Shown here: positions 8,211-17,544 of the stretch, one piece after another
Position numbering within the stretch: the first letter of the stretch is position 1
Layout of the letters: each line of letters starts with the position of its first letter
DNA from: an uncultured SAR86 cluster bacterium
GTDB taxonomy: Bacteria; Pseudomonadota; Gammaproteobacteria; Magnimaribacterales; Magnimaribacteraceae
Assembly: GCA_902630715.1 (NCBI GenBank)
Contig: CACOVO010000003.1
Location: 37,751-101,750, forward strand
DNA length: 64,000 bases
Direction: 5' to 3'
Notes under the pieces: model-generated
The model's database searches: none
Seen by the model: the letters and a program-made list of their open reading frames with translations, nothing else
Told to the model about the DNA's origin: nothing
Translations under genes and position numbers: made by a program

Positions 8211-10478
8211 CTAAATTTTTATATTCTTTATAAGAATTGCTTGATCTCCCCTATGGACTGGAGAAAATATACCCGTTCGTAACTGATAAAGATCCTTGAG
8301 GTGCTCAGGCAGCTTTGTACTGATATCTAAAAGATACCCATCTAATGACAAAGGATAATTTTCAAAATTAAGAGTCAAATTCACTTCATCATCGTATATT
8401 CCATTTAAGTAAATTGAATAGTAACCATTGTAGGTTCCTCTAGAAGAAACTGCCGAATCGAACGTCCGGGATCCAATATTAAAAGATTTGAGCTTTGATT
8501 TTTCAGGTAATAAAAGAACCAATCTACTAGCGCCTCTATTACTTTTTAATTTAACTTTTATAGAATTTGTTGCTTGGCTTTTTTCCGTTACTTCAATAGA
8601 TGGCTCTTGCCATTCACTTGAGATACTATCGGCCCAATATCTAAATTCATATTCAGGTGCAAAAGAAGCGATAGCCCTCGTATTTTGTAAATCAACAAAA
8701 GTGTCTAGCGGTTCGATAAGAGGTTCGGGGTCCGAAGCTCCCACATTTTTATAATTACCTGACAGATGGATGAAAGATTTTTTGCTGTCTAAGTTTTCAT
8801 AAAAGTGAATATTTACATGCTGGGGCCTCATTTCCGTGTAAAGATTGAGTGAGCTGCCAGCTAAAAGTGCCAATAAAGTTGTTACCCCAACCAAGGATAA
8901 GGCATATTTCATTTTTAAAGAAAATAAGAATGGTGAGAGCAGTATTGCGTACAGACCTACAAATGGTAATACAGCCAAAACAAGTTTATAGCCCTGACTT
9001 TGTTCCAAAGAAAATATTAAACCCAATGAACTAGGCAAAGCTACGATCAAGGTTAATAGTAAAAACCTAAGTCTATTTTCATCTTTTAAGAATGTAGAAA
9101 TTAGCATGATCAGACTTGCAAAAATCAAAGGCAGAATAAATAGGTTGGCGGCATCAGGTAAAAAGAGCGTCACAAATAAACAAAGAGTTGTCCAAAAAAA
9201 CCAAGCTCCGTAAATTGCTTCTGTTTCTTGAACAAATCTCCTACTCACAATACATCCCAACAATATGCCTAAAGAAGTAGAACCGATTAGGAGTAAGCGA
9301 TAGGGTAAGTCTATGCCAGGCCAACTGATTATGTTTCCAGAAAAAAATGAAAGAAGATAGAAGCCTAGTACTCCTGAAACAATCGTTGTTATTAATGTTA
9401 CAGGGGAGAGCATATACCCAAGAACCAATCCTCTAATTGGTATACCCGACCTTACAAATGCAAAAATTAAAATTAATGCAGATAGCATCAAGGCGATTAA
9501 ACTGTAGCTGGATTTCCATTGGGTCCAAAACCCATAAGTTCCTCCTAGATAAACATACTTTTCTCCAATAGCATTCCAATCGCTATTTAGTAAATCTCTA
9601 GAGGAGCTTAAAATATTTTCACCATGATGCTGAATCGTCTTAATATCTAAATTTTCTATATTGTCATTGGGAGTATGATAATGATTTCTCTCACCTACAA
9701 ATGCGAAGTCCATTCCAGGGATATTAGCTCTCAATGCCACACTGAAATCTGTATCGTTAGGCATTCTCTTGAATATCTCGTTAGCTAATGAAAAACCGTA
9801 AGCATGATCATGTTCATGAGAAAGGCTTTTTATAAGAAGCTCATTTTTTTCTGAAGTTCTGAACACCATACTGCCACCTGACGTGCCGCTACCTTCAATA
9901 TTGAGTACCACACCAACATCTTTTGCCAAAGGGTGCTGATTAAAGAAAGCCTCTGCACCTATCAAACCATTTTCTTCTGCATCAGTTATAAGAAGCATGA
10001 TTGGATAATCGTAAGGAGCGTCTAACTTCAAAACTCTAGCAGCTTCTAGTATGGCTACAACTCCAGCTCCATCATCTCCAGCGCCTGGTGCCATAGGTAC
10101 CGAATCATAGTGGGCCATTAATGCAAGGTATGGAGAATCAGTTTTACCTGGAATAATACCAATTATGTTTTCAACCTCTGCACATGAGGTATACCTAGAT
10201 GCACAAGCCCAAGTTTTTTGAATTTGGCTATCTATTTCAAGCTTATCCAATTCCTTAATAAGCCTCTTCTTGATAATCTTATTCAACTCAGAGCCCACAG
10301 GATGAGGTTTATTTTCTTGAAGCAGATATTTCAAGGTTTCGAAGGCTCTCTCTGCAGAAAATTCTTCTAAAGGAGAATCTAAGCTTTTTGCTTGAGGAGG
10401 AGACGTACTAAAGTGCTGTAGAAAAAATAGAAGAACACTGAAAATAATTGCAAAAAAGGGAATTGATTTATTATTCAT
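8211..10478 (-). CDS. membrane-anchored M28-family zinc aminopeptidase
   Basis: This 755-residue protein has an N-terminal membrane anchor or signal (residues 5-22), an extracytoplasmic M28 peptidase domain and a C-terminal half with about eight or nine hydrophobic helices followed by a soluble beta-rich tail. Zinc ligands are visible at His123 (HYDSVP), Asp135 (GDDGAG), Glu168/169 (DAEEN, also the general base) and His268 (NHYHTPNDN). The layout resembles the eukaryotic ER metallopeptidase/FXNA group and its bacterial relatives. It probably trims peptides in the periplasm. I placed the start at 10478 because GGGGA sits 7 bases upstream; a longer 769-residue form from 10520 is possible. Its stop lies 4 bases from tRNA-Ala. 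Confidence 0.88.
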   Translation of the reverse strand: MNNKSIPFFAIIFSVLLFFLQHFSTSPPQAKSLDSPLEEFSAERAFETLKYLLQENKPHPVGSELNKIIKKRLIKELDKLEIDSQIQKTWACASRYTSCAEVENIIGIIPGKTDSPYLALMAHYDSVPMAPGAGDDGAGVVAILEAARVLKLDAPYDYPIMLLITDAEENGLIGAEAFFNQHPLAKDVGVVLNIEGSGTSGGSMVFRTSEKNELLIKSLSHEHDHAYGFSLANEIFKRMPNDTDFSVALRANIPGMDFAFVGERNHYHTPNDNIENLDIKTIQHHGENILSSSRDLLNSDWNAIGEKYVYLGGTYGFWTQWKSSYSLIALMLSALILIFAFVRSGIPIRGLVLGYMLSPVTLITTIVSGVLGFYLLSFFSGNIISWPGIDLPYRLLLIGSTSLGILLGCIVSRRFVQETEAIYGAWFFWTTLCLFVTLFLPDAANLFILPLIFASLIMLISTFLKDENRLRFLLLTLIVALPSSLGLIFSLEQSQGYKLVLAVLPFVGLYAILLSPFLFSLKMKYALSLVGVTTLLALLAGSSLNLYTEMRPQHVNIHFYENLDSKKSFIHLSGNYKNVGASDPEPLIEPLDTFVDLQNTRAIASFAPEYEFRYWADSISSEWQEPSIEVTEKSQATNSIKVKLKSNRGASRLVLLLPEKSKLKSFNIGSRTFDSAVSSRGTYNGYYSIYLNGIYDDEVNLTLNFENYPLSLDGYLLDISTKLPEHLKDLYQLRTGIFSPVHRGDQAILIKNIKI

Positions 10479-10618
10479 TTTATCCCCAGTATACATTTTA
10501 ATTGAGCCTTCAACGCCCAAATTACTTATTTGTCAAAAGAATTTTAACGAGATAAGAAATCACTGTTGTGACTAATTTTTAGGGAGTAAGTCTAGAGTGG
10601 TTTTTGTTTAATTATTTA

Positions 10619-11224
10619 TTAAATACTTCTCGCAAACTTTCTGACTTTTTTCATGTGATTATTAAATTCTTGGTCGGTCATATTTGGTAATACTGAAAAA
10701 AACCTCAGGTACTTTGTTCTCAACCCTCCTAGCTGGAAGACAGTTTTTTTCAATCTTCTGTAGGGTATATTTTTAAAGAAAGAAAAGTCGAAATAGCTCA
10801 CTTTGGGACCTCCGTAAGTGATAGAGACAATACCTAATTTATTTTTCATTGCTCCTGCAACTGGATACCCATAGTTTTTGAAAAATTTGCTATTCGGTAA
10901 GATTGATTTATATGAAAAAAACCAAGTTGGATGCAAAACCCAGTCAATCCAATTTTCTATGATGACATTCATTCTTAAGTTGTGACAAGCACCCATGAGA
11001 AACATGACGTCTGCAGATTCAAGCCTTTCTCTGTAATCTAGAACTAGCTTTGGAGGAGGATTGATATCGCTTCTATAAAAAGGAAGTTGTTTTTCTTCGT
11101 CATATAAGTTGATCAAATCAATTTCGTGGCCAGCCTTTTCTGCTTCCTCAATGAAGGTATCACGTACGCAGGCATTGAAAGAATTCTCAGTATTGAAGTG
11201 TCCGAAGATGATACATATTTTCAT
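10619..11224 (-). CDS. NAD(P)H-dependent oxidoreductase, flavodoxin-2 fold
   Basis: The 201 residues match the NQO1/KefF-type quinone reductase fold, with an N-terminal IIFGHFNTENSFNACV strand-loop that cradles FMN or FAD phosphate, and LMGACHNLRMNVIIENWIDWVL in the position where family members hold their flavin and dimer contacts. A GIVSITYGGP segment fits the later flavin loop. Such enzymes reduce quinones or nitro compounds with two electrons. The adjacent upstream gene on the same strand encodes a DoxX membrane protein (52-base gap), and DoxX proteins often accompany redox enzymes. The substrate is unknown. Confidence 0.75.
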   Translation of the reverse strand: MKICIIFGHFNTENSFNACVRDTFIEEAEKAGHEIDLINLYDEEKQLPFYRSDINPPPKLVLDYRERLESADVMFLMGACHNLRMNVIIENWIDWVLHPTWFFSYKSILPNSKFFKNYGYPVAGAMKNKLGIVSITYGGPKVSYFDFSFFKNIPYRRLKKTVFQLGGLRTKYLRFFSVLPNMTDQEFNNHMKKVRKFARSI

Positions 11225-11276
11225 AAAAAACCTCTGCTGATGTTGGATCTCTCGACTTGAGTGTTTGAAACATCAA

Positions 11277-11693
11277 TTAAGCACTATATTTCGAATTTCC
11301 TCTAAGTGCAAAATACAAACCACCAACGTAAAGACTCACGTGAAGGTAATCTCTTGTAATAACATCTAGAAGACTATTTGGCATCATGAGCCAAATTACT
11401 CCTGTGACCACGCATGTCATAGTTATTCCGCTGAAGCGAGTCAATAGATCGGCTAGATTACTTATAATGCCGTTTGTAAAAATTATTCCAAATATTCCTC
11501 CAACTATTAATCCAACTGCCGATCCTAATTCTCCATAAGCTACAAACCACCAAACTATGTAGGGAAGACCAAAAACTTCAGCATTTGCTTCAGTTACAGG
11601 AAATTTACTATACCCTTGTTGAAAGAACATTACAGATAATGGAATCCTGAGCAGAAATGTTGCAAAAGGGGCAGGTAGTTTGGGTATGTTCAT
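11277..11693 (-). CDS. DoxX-family membrane protein
   Basis: This is a 138-residue integral membrane protein with four predicted helices. The N-terminal FATFLLRIPLSVMFFQQGYSKF block with its G-x-x-K end is characteristic of DoxX. Family members occur with oxidoreductases and quinone chemistry, but a precise function is not established for most. It heads a two-gene minus-strand unit with the flavodoxin-fold reductase. Its start faces pyrD, and the 80 bases between hold an FNR-like palindrome that could serve either direction. Confidence 0.75.
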   Translation of the reverse strand: MNIPKLPAPFATFLLRIPLSVMFFQQGYSKFPVTEANAEVFGLPYIVWWFVAYGELGSAVGLIVGGIFGIIFTNGIISNLADLLTRFSGITMTCVVTGVIWLMMPNSLLDVITRDYLHVSLYVGGLYFALRGNSKYSA

Positions 11694-11721
11694 CCTATTA
11701 ATTATAAGTATTATTTATTAC

Positions 11722-11735
11722 TTGATATAAATCAA
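11722..11735. promoter_or_regulatory. FNR/Anr-type palindrome TTGAT-N4-ATCAA
   Basis: TTGATATAAATCAA is a perfect match to the FNR consensus half-sites TTGAT and ATCAA with a 4-base spacer. It lies between divergent doxX and pyrD and overlaps the -35 of the pyrD promoter, where a bound Crp/Fnr-type protein would more likely block than activate pyrD. No Fnr gene is in the window, and an AT-rich genome yields such sites by chance now and then. Confidence 0.45.
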
Positions 11736-11750
11736 ATCTATATCTATAAT
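11722..11750 (+). promoter_or_regulatory. sigma70-like promoter for pyrD
   Basis: TTGATA (11722-11727) and TATAAT (11745-11750) are separated by exactly 17 bases. The -10 matches consensus fully. The pyrD ATG is 24 bases beyond the -10. Confidence 0.7.
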
Positions 11751-11773
11751 ACATCAACAAATAGGAAATACCA

Positions 11774-12970
11774 ATGAATTACTTAATTGCTTTTAGAAAC
11801 TTTTTTCTTAAACTCAGCTTCAGAGCGATCCGTCCACTCATATTCATGATGGAACCTGAACAAGCTCATAGAACGCTAAAAAAAGCTGGCGTCTTTTTGG
11901 GAAACAATAAGTTCCTCAAAAGCCTTACTGGATTATTTTTCAATTATGATCACGAAAGTCTTAATATTGAGGTAGACGGTATCAATTATAGAAACCCGAT
12001 AGGATTATCGGCTGGCTTTGATAAAGACGGGGAGCTGACCAAAATTTATCCCTCTCTTGGTTTTGGCCTTGCCGAGCTAGGATCGTTCACTGGTGAAGTG
12101 TGTCCAGGAAATCCAGGTAAAAGACTTTTCAGGATGAAAAAATCAAAGTCTATAGTTGTTTGGTATGGTCTAAATAATGAAGGTTCTGAAAAGATTTCAC
12201 AGAGGCTAGCGGATGAGGATTTCGGTGATTTACGTGTAGGGATAAATGCAGCAAATTCAAATTTAACTCCAGAATTCATCTTACAAGATTCAATAAGTGA
12301 TTATCTTAAGACCATGAAACTCTTTAAAGATATAGGCGATTATTACGACGTCAATATTAGCTGTCCAAATACTCAAGACGGCGAGCCTTTTGTTGACAAA
12401 GACAATCTTGATGCATTATTGATTGCAATAAATAAAGAGATAAGGCCCATAAGCGACAAACCTATTTACGTAAAACTCGCTGCTGATATGACTTTAGAAG
12501 AAATAAACATAATCGTAGATGCTTGCATGGAGCATGGAATGGATGGTGTAGTTTGCACTAATTTGGCAAAACCTGAATTCAATTCTGAGCACAGACCAGA
12601 AGAATATCCTACAAATAAAGGGCTTCTTCCAAAAGGCAAGGGCGCTATGAGCGGATTACCATTACAAAGAATCTCTACGAATGTTATACGTCATGTCTAC
12701 AGAAGAACAAGAGGACAACTTACCATCATAGGTGTAGGAGGTATATTCACCGCAAGAGATGCATACGAAAAGATTACTTCAGGTGCAAGCCTCTGCCACA
12801 TGATCACTGCTATGATCTTTGACGGACCACAGGCTATGAATGAAATTAATAGAGGATTGGTAAAATTACTCAAAGCTGACGGCTTTGACTCAATTTCACA
12901 GGCAGTGGGGTCAAAAAATCCTCTTCCAAAGATAGATTCAAGCCAAGATTTAGAATCTAAGGCTGCTTAA
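11774..12970 (+). CDS. pyrD: dihydroorotate dehydrogenase, quinone-type architecture
   Basis: The 398-residue enzyme oxidises dihydroorotate to orotate in pyrimidine synthesis. Residues 1-70 form the amphipathic membrane-binding extension of class 2 (quinone-linked) enzymes, followed by NPIGLSAGFDKDGEL (FMN site), GSFTGEVCPGNPGKRLFRM, NISCPNT at 194-200, KLAADMTLEEI and a C-terminal IGVGGIFTARDAYEKI phosphate loop. Class 2 enzymes normally have Ser as catalytic base in an N-x-S-S-P-N-T motif; here Cys197 occupies that place, as in class 1 enzymes. The C-terminal 30 residues are an extra polar tail. A clear promoter precedes it and it appears to be a single-gene unit. Confidence 0.92.
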   Translation: MNYLIAFRNFFLKLSFRAIRPLIFMMEPEQAHRTLKKAGVFLGNNKFLKSLTGLFFNYDHESLNIEVDGINYRNPIGLSAGFDKDGELTKIYPSLGFGLAELGSFTGEVCPGNPGKRLFRMKKSKSIVVWYGLNNEGSEKISQRLADEDFGDLRVGINAANSNLTPEFILQDSISDYLKTMKLFKDIGDYYDVNISCPNTQDGEPFVDKDNLDALLIAINKEIRPISDKPIYVKLAADMTLEEINIIVDACMEHGMDGVVCTNLAKPEFNSEHRPEEYPTNKGLLPKGKGAMSGLPLQRISTNVIRHVYRRTRGQLTIIGVGGIFTARDAYEKITSGASLCHMITAMIFDGPQAMNEINRGLVKLLKADGFDSISQAVGSKNPLPKIDSSQDLESKAA

Positions 12971-13139
12971 TATCTGAGTCTATTCTTAGTATTTTAGGTT
13001 ATTTAAAATAACCATATGAACTTTTTGCACTAGGTTATTTATGTTATCTCTAACTACCAGCTCGATCTTTATCAAACAAAAATAGAACATTAGTTCTTAA
13101 TAAGTTAAGGTACTTTTTTTATAACAATACCTTAGATAC

Positions 13140-13952
13140 ATGAACGAGAATCTGCACATCTTAAATTATTGGAACATTCCTGGACGAGCTGAAAGCATTA
13201 GAGTGCTCTTAGCTTTAGGTGGAATAAAGTTTGAGAATAATTTTGTCCCTTTGCCGTTACCTTTAGAAAACCCCGAGGGAATGATTCCTCCCCCATTCGA
13301 TGATGGTACCTGGGCTAATCTCAAACCGAATACACCCTGGGGCACTTTGCCCACATTAACATTACCCTCTGGTGAGATTATTGGACAGCAAAGATCTATA
13401 TTAAGATACCTGGGCAAGTCTATTAAATATTCAGATGATTATCTTTATCCAGAGAATCCTGAATCAGCAATACTAGTCGATAGCTATATGGATATGTTGG
13501 AGGATATTTGGCCAATTTTGGTTGGATTAAATGGCCCTGAGCAGCTTGATTCTGCCCCTTTATACTCAACATTACTCGGCCTCGGAACCTTAGATGATTT
13601 CCTCTCTCCTAGAATGAAAAAAGATTCTGGAGATCTATCTATGCAGTTTGATTTCCTTGAAAAAGCAATTTCTGATGACGGACCCTTTTTATTAGGTTCA
13701 AGTTTATCCATAGCAGACATCCTTCTTTTTGCAGCGATAGCTTGGTGGGGAGCGGGAGTTTTTCCAGATATGGGTTGGATGCTTGATTCTAGGCCAAAAA
13801 TAGAAAGGTCTATTAGATCCGTTGGAGACATAGACAAAGTCTCCGAATATTACAATGATTTGAAATCATCAAGAGAATCCTTGCCGGTCGTGGGTTCTAC
13901 TAACTATTCAGACTATTACGAGAATTTTCATTCTCTTTGTAACCTTGATTGA
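13140..13952 (+). CDS. glutathione S-transferase family protein
   Basis: This is a 270-residue GST, longer than the usual 200-220. The N-terminal thioredoxin-like domain has LNYWNIPGRAESIRVLLALGG (residues 8-28), close to the sigma/alpha/mu-type Y..xGRAE.IR signature in which Tyr activates glutathione. GQQRSILRYLGK near 82-93 is the expected gamma-glutamyl-binding S/R-I-x-R-Y-L segment. The all-helical C-terminal domain has SIADILLFAAI near 191-201. An insertion of Pro-rich residues at 35-60 accounts for part of the extra length. The ligand is unknown. Its stop abuts that of the convergent aminotransferase with no gap. Confidence 0.85.
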   Translation: MNENLHILNYWNIPGRAESIRVLLALGGIKFENNFVPLPLPLENPEGMIPPPFDDGTWANLKPNTPWGTLPTLTLPSGEIIGQQRSILRYLGKSIKYSDDYLYPENPESAILVDSYMDMLEDIWPILVGLNGPEQLDSAPLYSTLLGLGTLDDFLSPRMKKDSGDLSMQFDFLEKAISDDGPFLLGSSLSIADILLFAAIAWWGAGVFPDMGWMLDSRPKIERSIRSVGDIDKVSEYYNDLKSSRESLPVVGSTNYSDYYENFHSLCNLD

Positions 13953-15278
13953 TCAGTTAAGTGATACCGCGTAGTCTATTGATTCTTTCAGGGCTTTAAC
14001 CATTAGATCAACTTCTGTGTCACCTATAATGAATGCTGGACCAAGGCAAATTATATCTCTATATTTACCCGTACCTCCTGGGTAAAGAAATACGCCTTCT
14101 TGAAGACCTTTGTTCATTATTTTTAAAGTGGTTTTCTTATCTTCATCAAATGGTTTCAAATTACTTTTATCTTCAACTATTTCGATTCCTATAAGTAATC
14201 CCATACCTCTTATTTCTGCAACATGGGGATGTTGCCCTATCTCGGAGTTTAATAATTGCATTATTTTATCTCCCATTGGATTCACATTTTCGCAATGTTT
14301 TTCGTCTCTTAGAATTCTCAGAACTTCCGAAGATGCAGCACAAGATTGTGGTAATGCAGCAAATGTATGAAACATTACTTCATAGCCTGCTTTTTGAATC
14401 GAATCTGCAATTTTGTCAGTGCTATAAGTTCCTCCGATTGCAGCATAGCCGCCACCCATACCTTTTCCAGCAATTAAAATATCAGGCTCGATGCCAAACG
14501 TATTGCTTGCAAAATCAGAGCCAACTCTGCCAAATCCAGTCATTACCTCGTCGGCAATCAATAATATATCATTCTCTTTTAATATTTCTTGCGCTTCTAA
14601 CCAGTAATTATCTGGAGGAACTATTGCTCCTCCACTTGAGCCATTTATAGGTTCCATTAGAAGTGCCGCAATGTTTTTTGGGTCTATTTCACGTATTGTC
14701 TGCTTGAGATTATCCAAATAATAATCTTTTGCATCTGGATGATATTTTCCTAAGGGACATCTCAAAGGGTAAGGGGTTTCAATGGTAATCGGTTTTGGAA
14801 CGTAACTTTCTAAACCTCTTTTTCTTGATTCGTGCCCTGAAATTCCCGATAAGTTTAATGTAGTACCATGATAAGAAAGACTTCTAGTAAGAATTATATT
14901 TTTTTCAGGTTTTCCTCTACTAGCTTGATATTGAATCGCCAGTTTCACAGCCGACTCATTTGCTTCCGAACCTCCAGATGAGAGATGAATTCTGCTTAAA
15001 TGAGGTGGGAGCCAATGTTCTCTTAATTCATCAAGTAATTTCTCTCTTTCTGGTGTCAGAAAAGGCGGTAAAACATAAGAATTATTTCTAACAGCCCTTG
15101 CAATTGCATCTGCTACTTCCTCACGTCCGTATCCAATATTGCTGACAATAGCTCCACCTGCAGCATCAAGGATTTTTCTTCCGTCTTTTGTATGCAAATA
15201 TGCTCCTTTAGAGCTTGCAAATTCAATACCCCAATCTTGTTTAAGAAATGGCCATTTTACTAGTTCCATATCATTCAT
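13953..15278 (-). CDS. class III aminotransferase
   Basis: This 441-residue PLP enzyme is of the class III (acetylornithine / omega-amino acid) type. SGGSEANESAVKLA at 101-114 binds the cofactor phosphate, Asp243 in LIADEVMTGFGR hydrogen-bonds the pyridine nitrogen, and Lys272 in LIAGKGMGGGYAAIGG is the Schiff-base lysine. Members move an amino group from an omega-amine or beta/gamma-amino acid to pyruvate or 2-oxoglutarate. It lies 1 base downstream of a transporter gene on the same strand, so the two almost certainly share a transcript and the transporter may import the amine substrate. The exact substrate cannot be told. Confidence 0.9.
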   Translation of the reverse strand: MNDMELVKWPFLKQDWGIEFASSKGAYLHTKDGRKILDAAGGAIVSNIGYGREEVADAIARAVRNNSYVLPPFLTPEREKLLDELREHWLPPHLSRIHLSSGGSEANESAVKLAIQYQASRGKPEKNIILTRSLSYHGTTLNLSGISGHESRKRGLESYVPKPITIETPYPLRCPLGKYHPDAKDYYLDNLKQTIREIDPKNIAALLMEPINGSSGGAIVPPDNYWLEAQEILKENDILLIADEVMTGFGRVGSDFASNTFGIEPDILIAGKGMGGGYAAIGGTYSTDKIADSIQKAGYEVMFHTFAALPQSCAASSEVLRILRDEKHCENVNPMGDKIMQLLNSEIGQHPHVAEIRGMGLLIGIEIVEDKSNLKPFDEDKKTTLKIMNKGLQEGVFLYPGGTGKYRDIICLGPAFIIGDTEVDLMVKALKESIDYAVSLN

Positions 15279-15279
15279 T

Positions 15280-16614
15280 TTAAAAATTGAGGGTTATATC
15301 GTAAACAATCAATACTGCTAAAAATAATTGCAAGACCAAGCTCATCCACAAAATAATAACTGTACCTATTTTAGGTTGTAAAACTGGATCAAGTTTATTG
15401 ATTAGATATAAAGCTCCAATATTTACAATAGGGAGACCCATAGCGGCCCAGATACCTGCGATAAGAAGAAGAGTTATTGGATTAGGTAGAATGAAATAAA
15501 ACAATCCAGACAAAAAAGGAATCAGGAAAGCTATAAGTTTTATCAGTTTCCCTCTTGTGTCTATTTTCTCTTTTACCAACCCCATTGAAATCAAATAATC
15601 AGAAATAGTTCTTGTAAATGCTGCTGTCCCAGAGAGAAGGGTGGAGAATAGGACAAAGAAAGCTAAAATTATAAAAAGCCATTTTGCCCAACCACCTAGT
15701 ACAAGTGAAAACATATTTTGCAGAGAACCTATTACATCAACATCCCAAAACGAACTGGTAGCCAGAGATTCTTGAAGTTCAGGGACATTATTTAGTACTC
15801 CTGCACCTAAAAAGAAAAATGGCAGTGTTCCTAAAGTTATAAAAAAAACAGTAACCCAAACATCTGTTTGCATGGTTCTAATCCAAAGCTTTGTTTCCTC
15901 AGGATCATTTCCTGAATTATTTGCATAACCCTTTTCCAAACACCAATAGGTATAAGCCATTATTTCTCCATAACTAATCCCTGTAAATCCAAAAACAGCT
16001 AGTGCTAAGGGAAGATACTCTGTTGGGAATGAAAAGGTAAGGCCTTGGGAAATTTGAGTAAAGCTGACTTGGTATTCTGTTGATTGCATTGAAATTGCAA
16101 TGACCAAGGTCATGAAAGAAAAGAAAAGGACCATTAACAATAAGGTTTTTTCTAAACTTTTGTAAGAGCCAAAATACAGCAAAAGCCAAGTCAGCAAGCA
16201 AGACACAACTACCCAACCTTCGATTGAGAGAAGGGGGAACATAGTATTTCCTGCTTCTGCCACGGCACCAGCAAGTCCACCCATGCCAGCAATTGAAGGG
16301 ATTACACCCAGAAACATGAACCAGACAAGCCAAGAAGTAGTTTTTCCCTGTATGGTTGTTTTAAATCCAGGCATATCAGCAAATGCCTCCAGAAAAGTTT
16401 TTTTGGTGACAACTACATACCTGCTAATTTCTGCTTGTATTATTGGTTTACTCCACATGCTAAGTAATAACCACCAAAGAAGAAGAAAGCCTGCGGCTGC
16501 TCCAAGTAAAGGGGTCATTACAATTGATCCACTACCTACAACACTTCCTGTGACAATCACACTAGGGCCAATGAATTTGAGCCTCTCAATAAAAGTTTTT
16601 GGTGCTTTTTGCAT
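15280..16614 (-). CDS. Nramp-related membrane transporter
   Basis: The 444 residues contain about eleven hydrophobic helices. The N-terminal GPSVIVTGSVVGSGSIV segment aligns with helix 1 of Nramp-family transporters, but the metal-binding DPGN motif is missing, and helix 6 has GISYGEIMAYTYW instead of MPHN. It therefore belongs with Nramp-related proteins of unknown or non-transition-metal substrate rather than with MntH. It is immediately upstream of a class III aminotransferase (1-base gap), which hints at an organic amine or amino acid substrate; that is inference. It is divergent from the alpha/beta-hydrolase at 16689. Confidence 0.7.
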   Translation of the reverse strand: MQKAPKTFIERLKFIGPSVIVTGSVVGSGSIVMTPLLGAAAGFLLLWWLLLSMWSKPIIQAEISRYVVVTKKTFLEAFADMPGFKTTIQGKTTSWLVWFMFLGVIPSIAGMGGLAGAVAEAGNTMFPLLSIEGWVVVSCLLTWLLLYFGSYKSLEKTLLLMVLFFSFMTLVIAISMQSTEYQVSFTQISQGLTFSFPTEYLPLALAVFGFTGISYGEIMAYTYWCLEKGYANNSGNDPEETKLWIRTMQTDVWVTVFFITLGTLPFFFLGAGVLNNVPELQESLATSSFWDVDVIGSLQNMFSLVLGGWAKWLFIILAFFVLFSTLLSGTAAFTRTISDYLISMGLVKEKIDTRGKLIKLIAFLIPFLSGLFYFILPNPITLLLIAGIWAAMGLPIVNIGALYLINKLDPVLQPKIGTVIILWMSLVLQLFLAVLIVYDITLNF

Positions 16615-16688
16615 AGATAATATTTTTCCTAGATTTTCTCACTAAATATGGAACAATTCCTCCTTTCTTTTCAGAAATTTAAATTCCC

Positions 16689-17534
16689 ATGAAGTTCAAA
16701 GTAAGATCAGGATTAAATATCGAGGCAACTTCGCTAGGAGATTCCAACAATCCTCTAGTAATAATGCTACATGGCGGCGGCCAAACTCGGCATGCTTGGG
16801 GAGCAACAGCTGAGAAATTATCTCAATCAGGTTTTCATGCCCTGGCAATTGATCTCAGAGGTCATGGAGATAGTGATTGGTCTGAATCGGGTGACTATGC
16901 GATAGAAAGTTATAGGGATGATTTAATAAGCATTATCGAGAATTTGGGAAAACCAGCTTATCTTATAGGGGCATCTTTAGGTGGCATGATTTCTTTATCT
17001 ACTGCTGGTGATGAGAATTATCAAAGTCTATGTAAAGCTCTTATTATGGTTGATATAGGTATTTACCCCAATGAAAACGGATCAAATGAAATATTGAATT
17101 TTATGAGCTCTGGTTTTAAAGGTTTTGCATCTTTGGAAGAAGCTTCAAATGCTATTTCTTCATATTTACCGCATAGAGAAAAACCAAAAGACCTCTCAGG
17201 TCTTAAAAAAAACCTAAGATTGAAAGATGACGGAAGATTTTATTGGCATTGGGATCCAAAGTTTATCGAGTCAAGAACAGCTAACACTGAAAGGAGTGAG
17301 CATAGGGATAGACAAAGGCGATACGCAGAATCAGTTAAGGCCCCGACTTTGTTGATAAGAGGAGCATTGAGTAATGTGGTAACTCAGGATGAGGTAACGG
17401 ATTTCTTAACAACCATAAGTCATGCTGAATTTATTGAGATTGATAAAGCTGCACATATGATAGCAGGAGATAGAAACGATATTTTTGCTAATGCTGCAAT
17501 AAGTTTTCTGCAAAAAATAACTAATAACAAGTAA
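16689..17534 (+). CDS. alpha/beta-fold hydrolase
   Basis: This is a 281-residue classical alpha/beta-hydrolase. The oxyanion segment LHGGG is at 27-31, the nucleophile elbow GASLGG gives Ser96, and the acid/base end shows DKAAHMIAGDR with His256. DLRGHGDSDW near 54-63 is typical of the epoxide hydrolase / haloperoxidase-like branch. With Ser as nucleophile it is more likely an esterase or C-C hydrolase than an epoxide hydrolase, which would have Asp. The substrate is unknown. coaE starts 10 bases after its stop on the same strand. Confidence 0.85.
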   Translation: MKFKVRSGLNIEATSLGDSNNPLVIMLHGGGQTRHAWGATAEKLSQSGFHALAIDLRGHGDSDWSESGDYAIESYRDDLISIIENLGKPAYLIGASLGGMISLSTAGDENYQSLCKALIMVDIGIYPNENGSNEILNFMSSGFKGFASLEEASNAISSYLPHREKPKDLSGLKKNLRLKDDGRFYWHWDPKFIESRTANTERSEHRDRQRRYAESVKAPTLLIRGALSNVVTQDEVTDFLTTISHAEFIEIDKAAHMIAGDRNDIFANAAISFLQKITNNK

Positions 17535-17544
17535 GATCAAACAA

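Noticed and set aside
12997..13013. Perfect palindrome GGTTATTTAAAATAACC after pyrD
   Set aside because: It is AT-rich, has no immediate T-run and occurs in a low-complexity gap; too weak to call a terminator or operator.
13484..13837. Minus-strand frame of 117 codons inside the GST gene
   Set aside because: The plus-strand GST motifs are clear through the same stretch; the antisense frame has no family character.
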